From IMG/VR virus record IMGVR_UViG_3300003690_000041, positions 1 through 55,809 of that record: a stretch of 55,809 nt of DNA; one strand, 5' to 3'. The position numbers and the translations under genes are program-made. This DNA comes from a virus. Position 1 is the first letter of the stretch; each line of letters opens with the position of its first letter. Positions 7,807 to 16,810 of the stretch are shown here, piece after piece. The notes under the pieces were generated by a model. It saw only the letters and a list, made by a program, of their open reading frames with translations, did not search any database and was not told where the DNA came from.

Positions 7807-9396
7807 CTACTCTGCTGGTGTGTAGATTATTTGATACCCTTTAAGCTCAAACTCTTCTGTCCCCTGCCATTGAGGGGACACCGTCTGTGCCGTCCTGTTC
7901 ACAAATGCTCTGGTGATATCTGTCGCCTCCCCACCCCACGTATTGCCCTCATCCCATTTTTGACCGGAGTTCCACGTAACGGCAGCGCCAATAAATAAAT
8001 TCTCTGAACGAGAAGCCAGCCTTCCCTCGTTGAGGAAAGCGGTGAACTCGATTGTTTGACTCCCTGACTTAGTAATAAAATGCGTGAGGACAGCGTGGAT
8101 CGTCTTGTCCAGATTAGGGGTACCCAGATCATTAGGAGACATCGTAATTTTCCAGTTAATATCCGTGCCGTCATCCTTTATCTGGTTTTTGTCGTTACCC
8201 TGATGCACATATCCGTCAGACGAACCAAACATATCATATTCTACATTTGATGTCACCCATGTAGTAGCATAATTGATAGTGTCGGCGGGGGTGTCAAACC
8301 ATACATCGCCCGTTTCCCAGTCATATACCAGGACACGATTATGTCCTGTGGCATGACCCTCAGAGGAAACCAATGTCCTCACCTGATGATCTTTCCTTCG
8401 TATGAAACTGACGGCATTTGGCAACCTTGCTTCGTTGAGGTCATTCCATTCAGACTGTATCCCTGCTGTCATCAGTTCAAAAGAGAAATCAGGACGGACA
8501 ATATATGCTCCATCTTCTGCTATGATCCATGTGCCAAAATTGGGATTATGGAGGATGCCCATACGGGAAACAGGGTTGAACGATCCCGTCAACTCTCTCT
8601 CTGGCGTCGCTTCAATAAATCCTGCTTGCATAGCAAAGCTGACAAGATGAAGCCCATCTGTCTTTACTACGCCCAACAAACTATTCTGACCACTCCCTAC
8701 ATTGACACCACCGAGGATGTCTGCCCCATCTTCTTGAACTTCATACTTGTTATCAGCAGGCCACGTATTGACATCAATGCCGAGAGATCCCTGGACGACA
8801 TCAGGCCACCGTAAGCGCGTAGGATGCACCACAGCACTACCTCCTTCCACTTCTGTGGTGCGCATAACAACGACCATATTCTTGTGCACCACCAAATCCC
8901 TACACGTAGTCCACGGCACGTCAGCCAACGCTGTGGCATTGCCAGACCCGCTATATGTCCACGTTTCGTCCGAGTCATTGGTGCCCAGAAGCTGATTTTT
9001 TATAAAAGCAAATTTTACGTGGCTATTCTGGCTGTCTGCATTGATCGTCAAAGTGCCGATGATGTCTGTCCGTGTCGTGCCATCATCGGTATATATTTTC
9101 GACCCTGCCACTTCTATGTTGACAGTGGTGCCATTTTTAAACTTCGCCTGCGCAAGGCCTACGATGGCTTTAGCAGTAGAAGACTCTGTGATCTGTGATG
9201 AATTATATTTGGAATACCCAAACCTGCGAACCGCAGCACCCCTCTCTGTGATATTCACATTAGACAATATCTCTGCATTTTCAGGGGACAGACGCCTATC
9301 GGGGTAGTAGACGCTATTCTGTCCCCTGATCTGCACGACAGGAGAAGGAGTAACTCCTGGTTGTGGAGTTACTTCGACAGGGGGAATGCTCGCCAT
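7807..9396 (-). CDS. Tail nozzle / tubular tail protein-like (529 residues)
   Basis: Begins with a proline-rich leader (MASIPPVEVTPQPGVTPSP) then VVQIRGQNSVYYPDRRLSPEN and NITERGAAVRRFGYSKYN. It is rich in short beta strands with repeated hydrophobic-Asp-Gly turns (VEVAGSKIYTDDG, WIIAEDGAYIVRPDF, VLVYDWETGDVWFDT), the pattern of the beta-propeller in podovirus tail nozzle proteins such as T7 gp12. Flanked by the 433-residue structural gene and the fibre adaptor, which fits. Assignment rests on pattern and order, not on a diagnostic motif. Confidence 0.6.
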   Translation of the reverse strand: MASIPPVEVTPQPGVTPSPVVQIRGQNSVYYPDRRLSPENAEILSNVNITERGAAVRRFGYSKYNSSQITESSTAKAIVGLAQAKFKNGTTVNIEVAGSKIYTDDGTTRTDIIGTLTINADSQNSHVKFAFIKNQLLGTNDSDETWTYSGSGNATALADVPWTTCRDLVVHKNMVVVMRTTEVEGGSAVVHPTRLRWPDVVQGSLGIDVNTWPADNKYEVQEDGADILGGVNVGSGQNSLLGVVKTDGLHLVSFAMQAGFIEATPERELTGSFNPVSRMGILHNPNFGTWIIAEDGAYIVRPDFSFELMTAGIQSEWNDLNEARLPNAVSFIRRKDHQVRTLVSSEGHATGHNRVLVYDWETGDVWFDTPADTINYATTWVTSNVEYDMFGSSDGYVHQGNDKNQIKDDGTDINWKITMSPNDLGTPNLDKTIHAVLTHFITKSGSQTIEFTAFLNEGRLASRSENLFIGAAVTWNSGQKWDEGNTWGGEATDITRAFVNRTAQTVSPQWQGTEEFELKGYQIIYTPAE

Positions 9397-9399
9397 CTT

Positions 9400-10701
9400 T
9401 TATTGACCTTTAGCAAGCCCAGAATGAACCCCTCTGATCCAGGGGTGCCTGGGCAAATTGACAGGACCAAGCTGCACGTCAGCGAACTGCTGTACCAGAT
9501 TAGGCTTCGGGTCAATCCACGACCTGTATTCTCTCATCCGTTCTGTGAACATATTGCCAAATGATTTTGCGTAGTCAGGCTTACCAAAGGCGGGAAGCAC
9601 TTCTTCAGCACCTCCATAATCCAAAAGGTCATGGAAGTCATCATCAAATTCAGGCCAGTCTTCGTCATGGACGAGATCGGGCTTATAGGCCATTGCTGAT
9701 AGCGTATAGGTGATGTCTGCGTCAGGGATAGGAAAGAATCCTACCCACTGGTAGGTAGGAGAGGCAACCCACGAAGGGATAACGGAAAGAGTATTACTTC
9801 CTGAATCTGTCACTGTCACATTGCCCGTCCACGCTGCTACCCCATCGTTTCTTGTCTTGACGATACGCTCAATGGAATCATACGTCTGCGTCGTTGTCAC
9901 CGAGGTGACGCCATTCATATCATTCTTCTCTCTGACAAGATTGCCATTGAGGAGACCGACAACAGTTAATTTATATGTACTGTTGTCGCTGGCAGAAGAA
10001 GACACAAAAGAGATAGTAGTAGCAGCAGACGAAGGCTGCGCCTGGACACCAAATTTACCCGCGTGGTAATAATATTCAGGAGATCCCCTGTCTGTATTGC
10101 CTGGATACGACTTATGGAAATCCGTCTGTGTAATATTGATCAGAGGGCGAGTGTTGGTGGGATCATCGAAGTTGACATCCGCTTTGGCATATAGAGGAAG
10201 ACCCGATACGATAGACCCTGTGCCGTTGGTAGAACCAGCAGAGAAACCCAACAGAGTATATGCGTCATTGGATACCGCGACAATAGTGACCTCAGAAGAG
10301 AACCCATAGGTGTTAGAGGATATCTTCACCTTACCAGACGAATCAGCAACGGTGATCAAATTCGTTTGACTGTTGATGTCTGAGGACACCTGAGAGGCTG
10401 ATAGCGTTCCTGCTGTCAGCGTCACCGTCTGGTTCGTGCCGTTGTCTACTTGTATGGTCAACTTATCGTTGGAATCAGCGGCGACGACATAGTTCTCCGA
10501 CACAGAACCAGTAACAGATGCTTGTGCAGGTGCCGTGACGTTGAAGATGAAGTCCCTCTTACGCATCTCCTGGTTAGTAGATGCTAACACACGGCGATAG
10601 GTATTGTTTATTCCTGCCTTCGCCATCACTTCAGCATCGCCACCAGCACCCTGTGACCCTAAGTTCAACAGCCTCGTCTGATGTTCAAGGAAATCAGGCA
10701 T
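9400..10701 (-). CDS. Structural protein, probably tail/connector (433 residues)
   Basis: The N-terminal 50 residues are mostly helical (MPDFLEHQTRLLNLGSQGAG, then NNTYRRVLASTNQEMRKRD). A Thr/Ser/Asn-rich beta region follows, with repeated domain-like segments (QVDNGTNQTVTLTAGTLSA; LTVVGLLNGNLVREK). The C-terminus is helical with many aromatics (EDWPEFDDDFHDLLDYGG). It starts 3 nt after the preceding gene's stop. Likely a tail-tube, gatekeeper or nozzle-associated protein of the portal-to-fibre tail; the exact class cannot be read from sequence. Confidence 0.6.
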   Translation of the reverse strand: MPDFLEHQTRLLNLGSQGAGGDAEVMAKAGINNTYRRVLASTNQEMRKRDFIFNVTAPAQASVTGSVSENYVVAADSNDKLTIQVDNGTNQTVTLTAGTLSASQVSSDINSQTNLITVADSSGKVKISSNTYGFSSEVTIVAVSNDAYTLLGFSAGSTNGTGSIVSGLPLYAKADVNFDDPTNTRPLINITQTDFHKSYPGNTDRGSPEYYYHAGKFGVQAQPSSAATTISFVSSSASDNSTYKLTVVGLLNGNLVREKNDMNGVTSVTTTQTYDSIERIVKTRNDGVAAWTGNVTVTDSGSNTLSVIPSWVASPTYQWVGFFPIPDADITYTLSAMAYKPDLVHDEDWPEFDDDFHDLLDYGGAEEVLPAFGKPDYAKSFGNMFTERMREYRSWIDPKPNLVQQFADVQLGPVNLPRHPWIRGVHSGLAKGQ

Positions 10702-10704
10702 AGC

Positions 10705-11511
10705 CTATCCCTTCTTTGAGCGTTTCCCTTTTGAGGGCTGTGATACATCAAGAACTTCGGGTAGGTCTTGTCCGACAGAAATTACATTCTTCTCTGCCTC
10801 TTCGTTCTCTTGCTGAAGCTCTACAGCCTGAAAAAGTGTCTCTCTCTCTTCCAAAGGCATACCACCCAATTGCTGCATAAGCATCCGTGTGGCCTCTTGA
10901 GGGTTCGTAGGCATTGTATTGGAATTGATCTCGTTGCCACCGAACTTGCTTGCCATCGCCTCAAACGCCTTCTCGATAGACGAAAGGAGGCCCGCCTCTG
11001 AACGCGTGCGCTGATCTTCTACGCTGTCCATCAGCCTCTCCTTGCGAGCAGGGCCATCTGTGCGCACCACAAAAGCAATACGGAATTCCCACAGATGATA
11101 CATAGGCTGCTCATCACCAGACAGTTCCTGGTTTTCGTCAGCCTCTTTCTTGGAGATAATAGAACCCCTCTCGTTACGTCCCCTCTCCCCTGCGCAGGTG
11201 CCGTGATACCGGATGATCAGCCCGTCATCTTCGCTGAGGACTTCTTCGTCATCACCCTTCCGAGTGAATACCCTGGAAGTCAACCCAGCCTCACGAAGCG
11301 ACTGAGGCAGCCCAGTGAACTCTTCTACCCACGTATGCTCAGGAGGGTGATACGTATCAGACAATTCGGTGTTCAAAGACTCCAGCTTACGATAGATAAT
11401 TGTCCCCGTCTGCTCTTCTGTGAGGACCAATTCTTCGAACAGACCACGACGGTGTCCCTTGATAGTGTTCACTTCCAACGCTTCTGCTTGTGAATCTAAT
11501 ACGACAGGCAT
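10705..11511 (-). CDS. Hypothetical structural/assembly protein (268 residues)
   Basis: Starts MPVVLDSQAEALEVNTIKGH. The middle contains a beta-rich segment (LIIRYHGTCAGERGRNERGS; PMYHLWEFRIAFVVRTDGPA). The C-terminal half is helical and acidic (EATRMLMQQLGGMPLEERET; ELQQENEEAEKNV) and ends in a basic tail (KGKRSKKG). It is co-linear with head and tail genes and spaced 3-13 nt from neighbours. No known family recognised; a head completion or tail adaptor role is plausible from position. Confidence 0.6.
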   Translation of the reverse strand: MPVVLDSQAEALEVNTIKGHRRGLFEELVLTEEQTGTIIYRKLESLNTELSDTYHPPEHTWVEEFTGLPQSLREAGLTSRVFTRKGDDEEVLSEDDGLIIRYHGTCAGERGRNERGSIISKKEADENQELSGDEQPMYHLWEFRIAFVVRTDGPARKERLMDSVEDQRTRSEAGLLSSIEKAFEAMASKFGGNEINSNTMPTNPQEATRMLMQQLGGMPLEERETLFQAVELQQENEEAEKNVISVGQDLPEVLDVSQPSKGKRSKKG

Positions 11512-11523
11512 GACATACTCCTT

Positions 11524-11841
11524 CTAAATGGTGTAACCCCAAACAGTGATCTGACAATCGGATGACGATGCCGATATTTTACCTATGGCAGCAGCGCCCT
11601 TTCCGCACGGGACGACTATTTCACCCGATGCAAATGGCAGACCTTCTACCGATACATCTTTTTTCCCTTCCCACAAAATAGTTCCAGCAGGCGATTCAAC
11701 TGTCCATACAGAATCAGCATCCCCATGTCCTGATATCCCCGTAATAACATATGTATGATCTGCATCAGCAGCCTGCGTTGCGGTAGCTCCACTATTCGTC
11801 CCTGCTGCCGTTGCGCTGAATACCTGATTTTGACCTACCAT
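11524..11841 (-). CDS. Small beta-rich structural protein (105 residues)
   Basis: MVGQNQVFSATAAGTNSGAT opens an Ala/Gly/Thr-rich beta sandwich-like sequence (WTVESPAGTILWEGKKDVSV; LPFASGEIVVPCGKGAA). Low charge and alternating hydrophobics are typical of phage decoration or outer tail proteins. It is one of three successive small beta proteins (11.5-12.5 kb). Function inferred only from composition and location. Confidence 0.6.
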   Translation of the reverse strand: MVGQNQVFSATAAGTNSGATATQAADADHTYVITGISGHGDADSVWTVESPAGTILWEGKKDVSVEGLPFASGEIVVPCGKGAAAIGKISASSSDCQITVWGYTI

Positions 11842-11850
11842 AATATCCTC

Positions 11851-12252
11851 CTATCTTAATTGAATATAAAATCCAAGAAGATTCGCATAAACAGTCGCAT
11901 CCGTAGTCTTCCCGCTTACAAACACGCCAGGATTAACAAGTATGTGTAAAGAAGTAAAAGTATACACACCAAAGCGCACAAGGGCATCTTCAAGCAAGGT
12001 CTCGGCTACTACTACTGAACTGTCGCTGGTCGTTTCATAAATAATCACTTCTGCATCTGTTGCATCAGACACATCTTTGTTCGCTCGAAGACTTAACGCC
12101 GTGATACAAAATTGCATCCCTGCTCTTGGACGGAAAAAATTGTACGCGGTGTCAGGGGTATCCATTTTCTGGAATGACACCAAATCAGAAGGAGTAACAA
12201 TTTCTGTTCCATCAGAGGCCACCGATGGGGTTCTGGGAACAAACTCGATCAT
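11851..12252 (-). CDS. Small structural protein (133 residues)
   Basis: MIEFVPRTPSVASDGTEIVT start; beta-rich, with ITALSLRANKDVSDATDAEV and VSGKTTDATVYANLLGFYIQ. The start overlaps the end of the upstream 96-residue gene by 4 nt (ATGA). It probably belongs with its two neighbours to a group of head or tail surface proteins. No named family recognised. Confidence 0.6.
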   Translation of the reverse strand: MIEFVPRTPSVASDGTEIVTPSDLVSFQKMDTPDTAYNFFRPRAGMQFCITALSLRANKDVSDATDAEVIIYETTSDSSVVVAETLLEDALVRFGVYTFTSLHILVNPGVFVSGKTTDATVYANLLGFYIQLR

Positions 12253-12539
12253 GTCCTTTGCTCCACGAATTCAATAACACGAACATCTGCCGTTCCTGTC
12301 GATACAATGCCATAGATATCACCACGGTAGAAAAACTGGTGATGCTCGCCTCCTTCGAATTCCCACTTCATCTTAATACCGGGGTCGAGAGCTATACCCG
12401 AAGCAACAGTCACCCCACTTCCATCACCTATACGCACTACCTGTGCGGAGTTATTCTCGATGATAAGGGAAATGCGTTTATAGTTCTTTACTGCAATAGC
12501 AGTTGCTGTGGTTCCTACGCTGACAGCAGCAGTAGACAT
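12249..12539 (-). CDS. Small structural protein (96 residues)
   Basis: MSTAAVSVGTTATAIAVKNY, then YKRISLIIENNSAQVVRIGD: a beta-rich domain like that of many short phage virion proteins (N-terminal Ala/Val repeats, then an isoleucine-rich strand and an NNSAQ turn). TAATG-type overlap with the glycosyltransferase before it at 12,539. Likely virion surface or adaptor. Confidence 0.6.
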   Translation of the reverse strand: MSTAAVSVGTTATAIAVKNYKRISLIIENNSAQVVRIGDGSGVTVASGIALDPGIKMKWEFEGGEHHQFFYRGDIYGIVSTGTADVRVIEFVEQRT

Positions 12540-13453
12540 TATTTCACTCCACAGATGTCCAGCATATGCTTGAGCCTGTGTTGGTAGGTGTGGTTGCCCC
12601 TGACCAGTTCATGTCCCTTCTTTGCTATCTCTTCCCTCTCCGTCGAGTGGTTCAAGTAATATGTCGCCTTATCTATTGCTTCGTTTACTCCATCATACAC
12701 GATAAAATGCTCGTCAGGAACAAAGCCCACATCCTCATACCCTTCCTGGTCCCCGTTGGACATCATCGCTGTCCCCGTAGACATCACTTCAAAGAATCGC
12801 ATATTGAGGTCGTCGCGTATGCTCACATTAAAACCCAGACGGGACCTAATATAACGCACCGCCATGTCTTCCCAGAAGCCACTGATGGTGAGCCACGAAT
12901 CAGGGAATGCCTTGAACATAGCATCCAGGTAATTGATCCTGTTATGGTATCCAGGCTCATCAGGTGGGTCTTGCATAAAACCCACAAAGGCGAGATCGTG
13001 CTGTTTCTCCAGCCCCCTGTCTCCACAGTGGTGGTCTTTCTCTGGATGCACCATCATCTCGCTGTAATTGGGGTGAGCAGGGGGGTGACACGCCAACGGC
13101 AACCAAAAGGCTTTCTCTATACCATCTTCGCGCATCTTTACAGCACCCGCCTTTTGCGCCGTAAATACGTAATCGAAGTCTCTGGCCCACGATAACCTCC
13201 TGTCATAGCCGAGGTGTGTGTCTATCAACCATATGGCATTGGGCTTGGGAGGTGTCCAGTCGATATCGTCGCGTCCGTCATCTATCTGTATGTTCAGAAC
13301 ATGTTCTGAGACATTGATACCGGGACGAGAATACCTCTTCATCTCCAGTCCCATTCCGTGACCGTGACCACGGATGTCTCTCAAGGCGTCCCAGACCAGG
13401 ACACCCGTGCCGTTATTTCTTACCTCTGCATTATAGAAAAGGCCTATAGACAT
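12539..13453 (-). CDS. Glycosyltransferase, GT-B / CgeB-like (304 residues)
   Basis: MSIGLFYNAEVRNNGTGVLV begins an N-terminal Rossmann-like half with NAIWLIDTHLGYDRR. The C-terminal half has the features of group-1 (GT4-type) transferases and CgeB-like proteins: HDLAFVGFMQDP, SIRDDLNMRFFEVMSTGTAM, then EGYEDVGFVPDEHFIVYDG and EREEIAKKGHELVRGNHTY. These enzymes move a sugar from a nucleotide donor. It is the last of a five-gene sugar and methyl cassette and overlaps the GT2-methyltransferase gene by 10 nt. A copy of the phage palindrome lies inside it at 13,294. Likely modifies virion proteins or host surface. Confidence 0.75.
   Translation of the reverse strand: MSIGLFYNAEVRNNGTGVLVWDALRDIRGHGHGMGLEMKRYSRPGINVSEHVLNIQIDDGRDDIDWTPPKPNAIWLIDTHLGYDRRLSWARDFDYVFTAQKAGAVKMREDGIEKAFWLPLACHPPAHPNYSEMMVHPEKDHHCGDRGLEKQHDLAFVGFMQDPPDEPGYHNRINYLDAMFKAFPDSWLTISGFWEDMAVRYIRSRLGFNVSIRDDLNMRFFEVMSTGTAMMSNGDQEGYEDVGFVPDEHFIVYDGVNEAIDKATYYLNHSTEREEIAKKGHELVRGNHTYQHRLKHMLDICGVK
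13294..13309. promoter_or_regulatory. Copy of the dispersed palindrome inside the glycosyltransferase gene
   Basis: TCAGAACATGTTCTGA, a perfect 16-bp palindrome, read as SEHVL in the protein. It is the only exact copy in the late region. Confidence 0.6.
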
Positions 13454-14691
13454 GGCGTAGCGACAACCCCGAAGTTGCCACCGTAGAACTCACTATGGTC
13501 TTCAACAGACCATCCTGCGGTAGTCAGTATGTTAGTAAGGCTTTGCGGTGTGAAAGCATGGACATGGGTATAGTCCACGATCATCGTGTCAAGGCGAGAT
13601 ACATCAGGGGTGGTGATCACCATATGACCATCATCCTTCAATACCCTGCGCCATTCTGTCAATGCCTCTATGGGGTCTATGAGATGTTCAAATACGTGGA
13701 GGGCGACGATGTAGTCGACGCAATGGTCTTGCATAGGGATATTCAATCCATCAGCGGTAATATTGGGATTAGCGCCCAGCGTCTTCTGCCTTCCTGACCC
13801 TGTCTCATTTATCTTCCGCTGGTCTACGCCAATTAACCCCTCAATACGGTCATTCCCGCATCCTACATTTAACCCTCTTCCCTCTCCAAATAATTCGATA
13901 TGGGCATTCGCCCACTCTCTCTCCTCATCAAATCGTTCTGTATTAGGAATAGGATTATAGGGGATAGTCTTGGAACACAGCGTGTCATACCACTTCCTGA
14001 CACCGTGTCTACGTATAAGGGCGTTATTTGTCATGTCCTGATGATTGAAGCTGTCCCAGCCAGGACGCACCCTACGGCCCGTCTGCTGGCCTATATGATG
14101 AAGATAGCAGCTTCTCTGAACAATCAACTTATATCCTGCGTCTATGATCTTTATCGACCAGTCAAAATCATCCCCTCCCGGCAGGGTCTCATCCAACCCG
14201 CCAATCTCTTTGAGCAAATCCGTGCGTATGATCACACAGAAACCAATCAACAAAGTGGATTCATGAATCATAGGTAATTTGATATTCCATAGGTTCTGTG
14301 ACCCCATCACAAAATTGCTCACAGGACCGACTGCCCCCACAGAAGGATCTGAGAAAGGCTGAACCATCTTACGCCAAAATCCTCCATCATTCGGCAGGAA
14401 GACTACATCATCGTTCAACAAACAAACAAAAGGGGTGTCGCAGTTCTTCAAAGCGAGGTTATGTGCAGCCATCCATCCCAGATTAGTCCCCGCGTGGATG
14501 ACATCAATTTCTCCGAAGTCCGTCCCTGCTACCGCCTCATCCAAATACTGACGAGTGGTGTCCAAACCGTCGTTGTTGATGACTGTGAGGTGATACGGAA
14601 ATTCAGTATAACGAACCAACGAGTTGAGACAATCATTCAACTGCTTGGGGTTACGGTAAGTGGGTATTTGTATTGTGACAATCGGGTCCAT
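13444..14691 (-). CDS. Bifunctional GT2 glycosyltransferase - SAM methyltransferase fusion (415 residues)
   Basis: Residues 1 to about 240 are a GT-A family 2 transferase: VTIQIPTYRNPKQLNDCLNS, HLTVINNDG, AGTNLGWMAAHNLALK and the metal/nucleotide motif CLLNDDVVFL, then LIGFCVIIRTDLLKEIGGLD. Residues from about 275 are a class I methyltransferase: GLNVGCGNDRIEGLIGVD (motif I), MQDHCVDYIVALHVFEHLID and EWRRVLKDDGHMVITTP, as in Methyltransf_11. One chain could therefore add a sugar and methylate it or a neighbour. 1-2 nt spacing or overlap with both neighbours shows one operon. Confidence 0.85.
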   Translation of the reverse strand: MDPIVTIQIPTYRNPKQLNDCLNSLVRYTEFPYHLTVINNDGLDTTRQYLDEAVAGTDFGEIDVIHAGTNLGWMAAHNLALKNCDTPFVCLLNDDVVFLPNDGGFWRKMVQPFSDPSVGAVGPVSNFVMGSQNLWNIKLPMIHESTLLIGFCVIIRTDLLKEIGGLDETLPGGDDFDWSIKIIDAGYKLIVQRSCYLHHIGQQTGRRVRPGWDSFNHQDMTNNALIRRHGVRKWYDTLCSKTIPYNPIPNTERFDEEREWANAHIELFGEGRGLNVGCGNDRIEGLIGVDQRKINETGSGRQKTLGANPNITADGLNIPMQDHCVDYIVALHVFEHLIDPIEALTEWRRVLKDDGHMVITTPDVSRLDTMIVDYTHVHAFTPQSLTNILTTAGWSVEDHSEFYGGNFGVVATPCL

Positions 14692-14692
14692 A

Positions 14693-15223
14693 TCAAGCCT
14701 TTATAATAGCCATAGCGCCACAGGACTCATCCGATGTCCTAAGAGGGAGCCAGTGGTAATCGTTGATAAAATCAATAATTGCTTCTGTCATCGTAGGTCC
14801 TTCTTCCATCTCTTTCTTCGGGTAGTTGGCAAGACCATTATATCCATTGTGGAATCCGTTTGTGTCTTTGAAGGCTACGGTATCGTGCATACAGATGACG
14901 GCACCTTCTCTGGTGTACTTGTCCAGGGCTTCCAATTCTTTCTTCAGCGTCCACCCATTGTGATCGGTATCCACAATAGCAAATTCAATCTCCGTGTTCC
15001 CCTGTATCTCCAGGTAAGAAACACCCGTTATCCATTCGACATTATCAAGCCGTTTGATATGATCTGGACACTTTCCGATATCTATCGCCACCACAGGAAC
15101 CATCGAAGCAAGAGCTTTTGTGTTCTTCCCTCCTGCTGCACCCAGTTCCAGCACCCACGAAGGCTTATGTGTCTCGATCAGTTCTTTCACATTTAAATTC
15201 TTATCCCAATGCCCCTGGAACAT
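14693..15223 (-). CDS. Class I SAM-dependent methyltransferase (176 residues)
   Basis: The motif I region is SWVLELGAAGGKNTKALASM, followed by VVAIDIGKCP, EIEFAIVDTDHNGWTLKKEL and GAVICMHDTVAF, the arrangement of the Methyltransf_24 group that often sits in sugar-modification clusters. No target-recognition domain is visible. The start overlaps the preceding 66-residue gene by about 30 nt. Expected to methylate a sugar or small molecule in the same pathway as the adjacent transferases. Confidence 0.75.
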   Translation of the reverse strand: MFQGHWDKNLNVKELIETHKPSWVLELGAAGGKNTKALASMVPVVAIDIGKCPDHIKRLDNVEWITGVSYLEIQGNTEIEFAIVDTDHNGWTLKKELEALDKYTREGAVICMHDTVAFKDTNGFHNGYNGLANYPKKEMEEGPTMTEAIIDFINDYHWLPLRTSDESCGAMAIIKA

Positions 15224-15393
15224 AACATCTCCATATATTCAGGATCGCCCGCAAACATCGTGCATACATCTTCTTCGTCTAATGCTTTTATCAAACAAGT
15301 CTGACATAAGTTGTAATCCTTGACCCCCGGCTTACCGTGGTTGATCTGCACATGAAAGCCGCCGTCAGCATCACAGCGAAAACAGGGACTCAC
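15193..15393 (-). CDS. Small zinc-binding protein (66 residues)
   Basis: Two CxxC knuckles (MSPCFRCDADGG and NLCQTCLIKAL) make a compact zinc ribbon. It overlaps the glycosyltransferase before it by 4 nt and the methyltransferase after it by 31 nt. Possibly a small cofactor of the modification cassette; otherwise unknown. Confidence 0.65.
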   Translation of the reverse strand: MSPCFRCDADGGFHVQINHGKPGVKDYNLCQTCLIKALDEEDVCTMFAGDPEYMEMLCSRGIGIRI

Positions 15394-16217
15394 ACAACCT
15401 CCATATATCGCTCGTATGCTTCCGGGTTCTCTTTTCTGTTCCTCTCATAAGCCTGTTCTCCAAACCAACGGGGCCTATGTGCCGCGTGCATCGTTTTCAC
15501 CGATGTGTCCATATATCTCGGAATACCACTTTGGTGACACCGGACACAGAACATCCAGTCTTCACCACACCCCGTCGAATAAAACCAAGGCTTACCAAGC
15601 TGACGGAATACACTCATATTGAACAATACCACGCCAGCACCAAAGCCCAGAGAGCCACCTATGTCTTCGCCACCTATAAGCTGGTCCTTCGGGTAATCCA
15701 ATACCTGATCGCTCTTGTAAACAATGCCCTTTTCTTCATATACTTCACGGACACGATAGATGACAGGAAGGACAGGCTCTCTGGAGGTGAAAGCCAATGC
15801 AGCACATACGGGCTTATTGTGTCTCCATAGACGCAAGAACATCGACCAGTCAAAGAGCATATCATCGTCCCACATCAACAGCCATTCATACCCTTCTGTA
15901 AGGGCAGACTCTACAAGGCGCTCGCGAGCAAGACCAGGGAGGGAAAGTCCTCCCTGGTTGCATTGCCCAAATTCAAATATCACATCATCTTTCAGGGTGA
16001 TCTCAGCGCCTGCATCGTGGTAGAGGTCGAGCTTCCGTAGGCCATTCAATGCGTCTACCTGCATTGCAGAGCCGTGGTTGTCACCGATCCAATTGAGCCA
16101 TTCGCAGCGTTCCTGCAACCTACCCAAATAGTGACACATCTCAAAATATCTGGGATATGTATTCACATCTGGACCATTATACCACGGGAAGCCCAGCATC
16201 ACCTTTACTCGCCTCAT
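15390..16217 (-). CDS. GT-A glycosyltransferase-like protein (275 residues)
   Basis: Starts MRRVKVMLGFPWYNGPDVN. The acidic metal-binding motif EWLLMWDDDMLFDW at about residue 115 and the later LGFGAGVVLFNMSVFRQLG, then YSTGCGEDWMFCVRCHQSG, match the order of GT-A glycosyltransferases (donor DxD, acceptor loop, catalytic acidic residue ED). The C-terminus is basic and aromatic. ATGA overlap with the 49-residue gene upstream. First enzyme of the cassette lodged between head and tail genes. Confidence 0.75.
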   Translation of the reverse strand: MRRVKVMLGFPWYNGPDVNTYPRYFEMCHYLGRLQERCEWLNWIGDNHGSAMQVDALNGLRKLDLYHDAGAEITLKDDVIFEFGQCNQGGLSLPGLARERLVESALTEGYEWLLMWDDDMLFDWSMFLRLWRHNKPVCAALAFTSREPVLPVIYRVREVYEEKGIVYKSDQVLDYPKDQLIGGEDIGGSLGFGAGVVLFNMSVFRQLGKPWFYSTGCGEDWMFCVRCHQSGIPRYMDTSVKTMHAAHRPRWFGEQAYERNRKENPEAYERYMEVV

Positions 16218-16363
16218 CCGTAAATCGCCTTCCAGAGGTCTTTAGCCTCTTTTTCAGATAAACCACCGCCCCTATCTTTGTTCCTGATCCAGGCAAGGAC
16301 TGCTTTCATCGTCGGATCAACGACTTTCACCGTTGCTTTTTTGGCGAGTTTGACTTTAGCCAT
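16214..16363 (-). CDS. Small basic protein (49 residues)
   Basis: ATG at 16363 with a GGGGAAAG site upstream; stop overlaps the next ATG (ATGA). Sequence MAKVKLAKKATVKVVDPTMK leads into a short helical end (LSEKEAKDLWKAIYG). Too short for family assignment; the tight overlap supports it as real. Confidence 0.6.
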   Translation of the reverse strand: MAKVKLAKKATVKVVDPTMKAVLAWIRNKDRGGGLSEKEAKDLWKAIYG

Positions 16364-16375
16364 TCGATCTTTCCC

Positions 16376-16807
16376 CTATTTGATGAGACCCAACCAGCGC
16401 ACCTTCATGTAGTCCCAGAAGGTGGTCTGTGTTGCTCGCTTATACCTGTGCCCCTTATGCTTGGAGTACCTATCCGTGCCATTAGACCAAAACAGGGAAC
16501 GAGGATTGCCATCCTTTACGCACGTATTACACCGCATTAGTTCCCTGCCGTCCAAATCAGCATCTACTGGTCGGATAAACCAAAAGAAGCAACTGTTGTA
16601 CAGCTTGCTATACACAGGCTCTATCATATCCAACTGCTGCTTTGTTTCCTGGAACTCAAAGCCCAGCGCCTGATATCTCTGATATAGGTCTTGATATTTA
16701 GTCTTCCAATCGGTGGTATCAAAGGTAGAGCCATTCCCAGAGTTAAGCGCATGTAGCTCGTCTTTGGATACCACCGATGGAAAACTAACTTTTGGTCCCA
16801 TACTCAT
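16376..16807 (-). CDS. Hypothetical protein with one CxxC (143 residues)
   Basis: MSMGPKVSFPSVVSKDELHA start, a helical middle (WKTKYQDLYQRYQALGFEFQ), then a compact C-terminal part with RCNTCVKDGNPRSLFW and a basic aromatic end. The single CxxC with nearby histidines may bind zinc. Starts 3 nt after the decoration-protein gene. Virion or head-associated by position only. Confidence 0.6.
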   Translation of the reverse strand: MSMGPKVSFPSVVSKDELHALNSGNGSTFDTTDWKTKYQDLYQRYQALGFEFQETKQQLDMIEPVYSKLYNSCFFWFIRPVDADLDGRELMRCNTCVKDGNPRSLFWSNGTDRYSKHKGHRYKRATQTTFWDYMKVRWLGLIK

Positions 16808-16810
16808 CTT

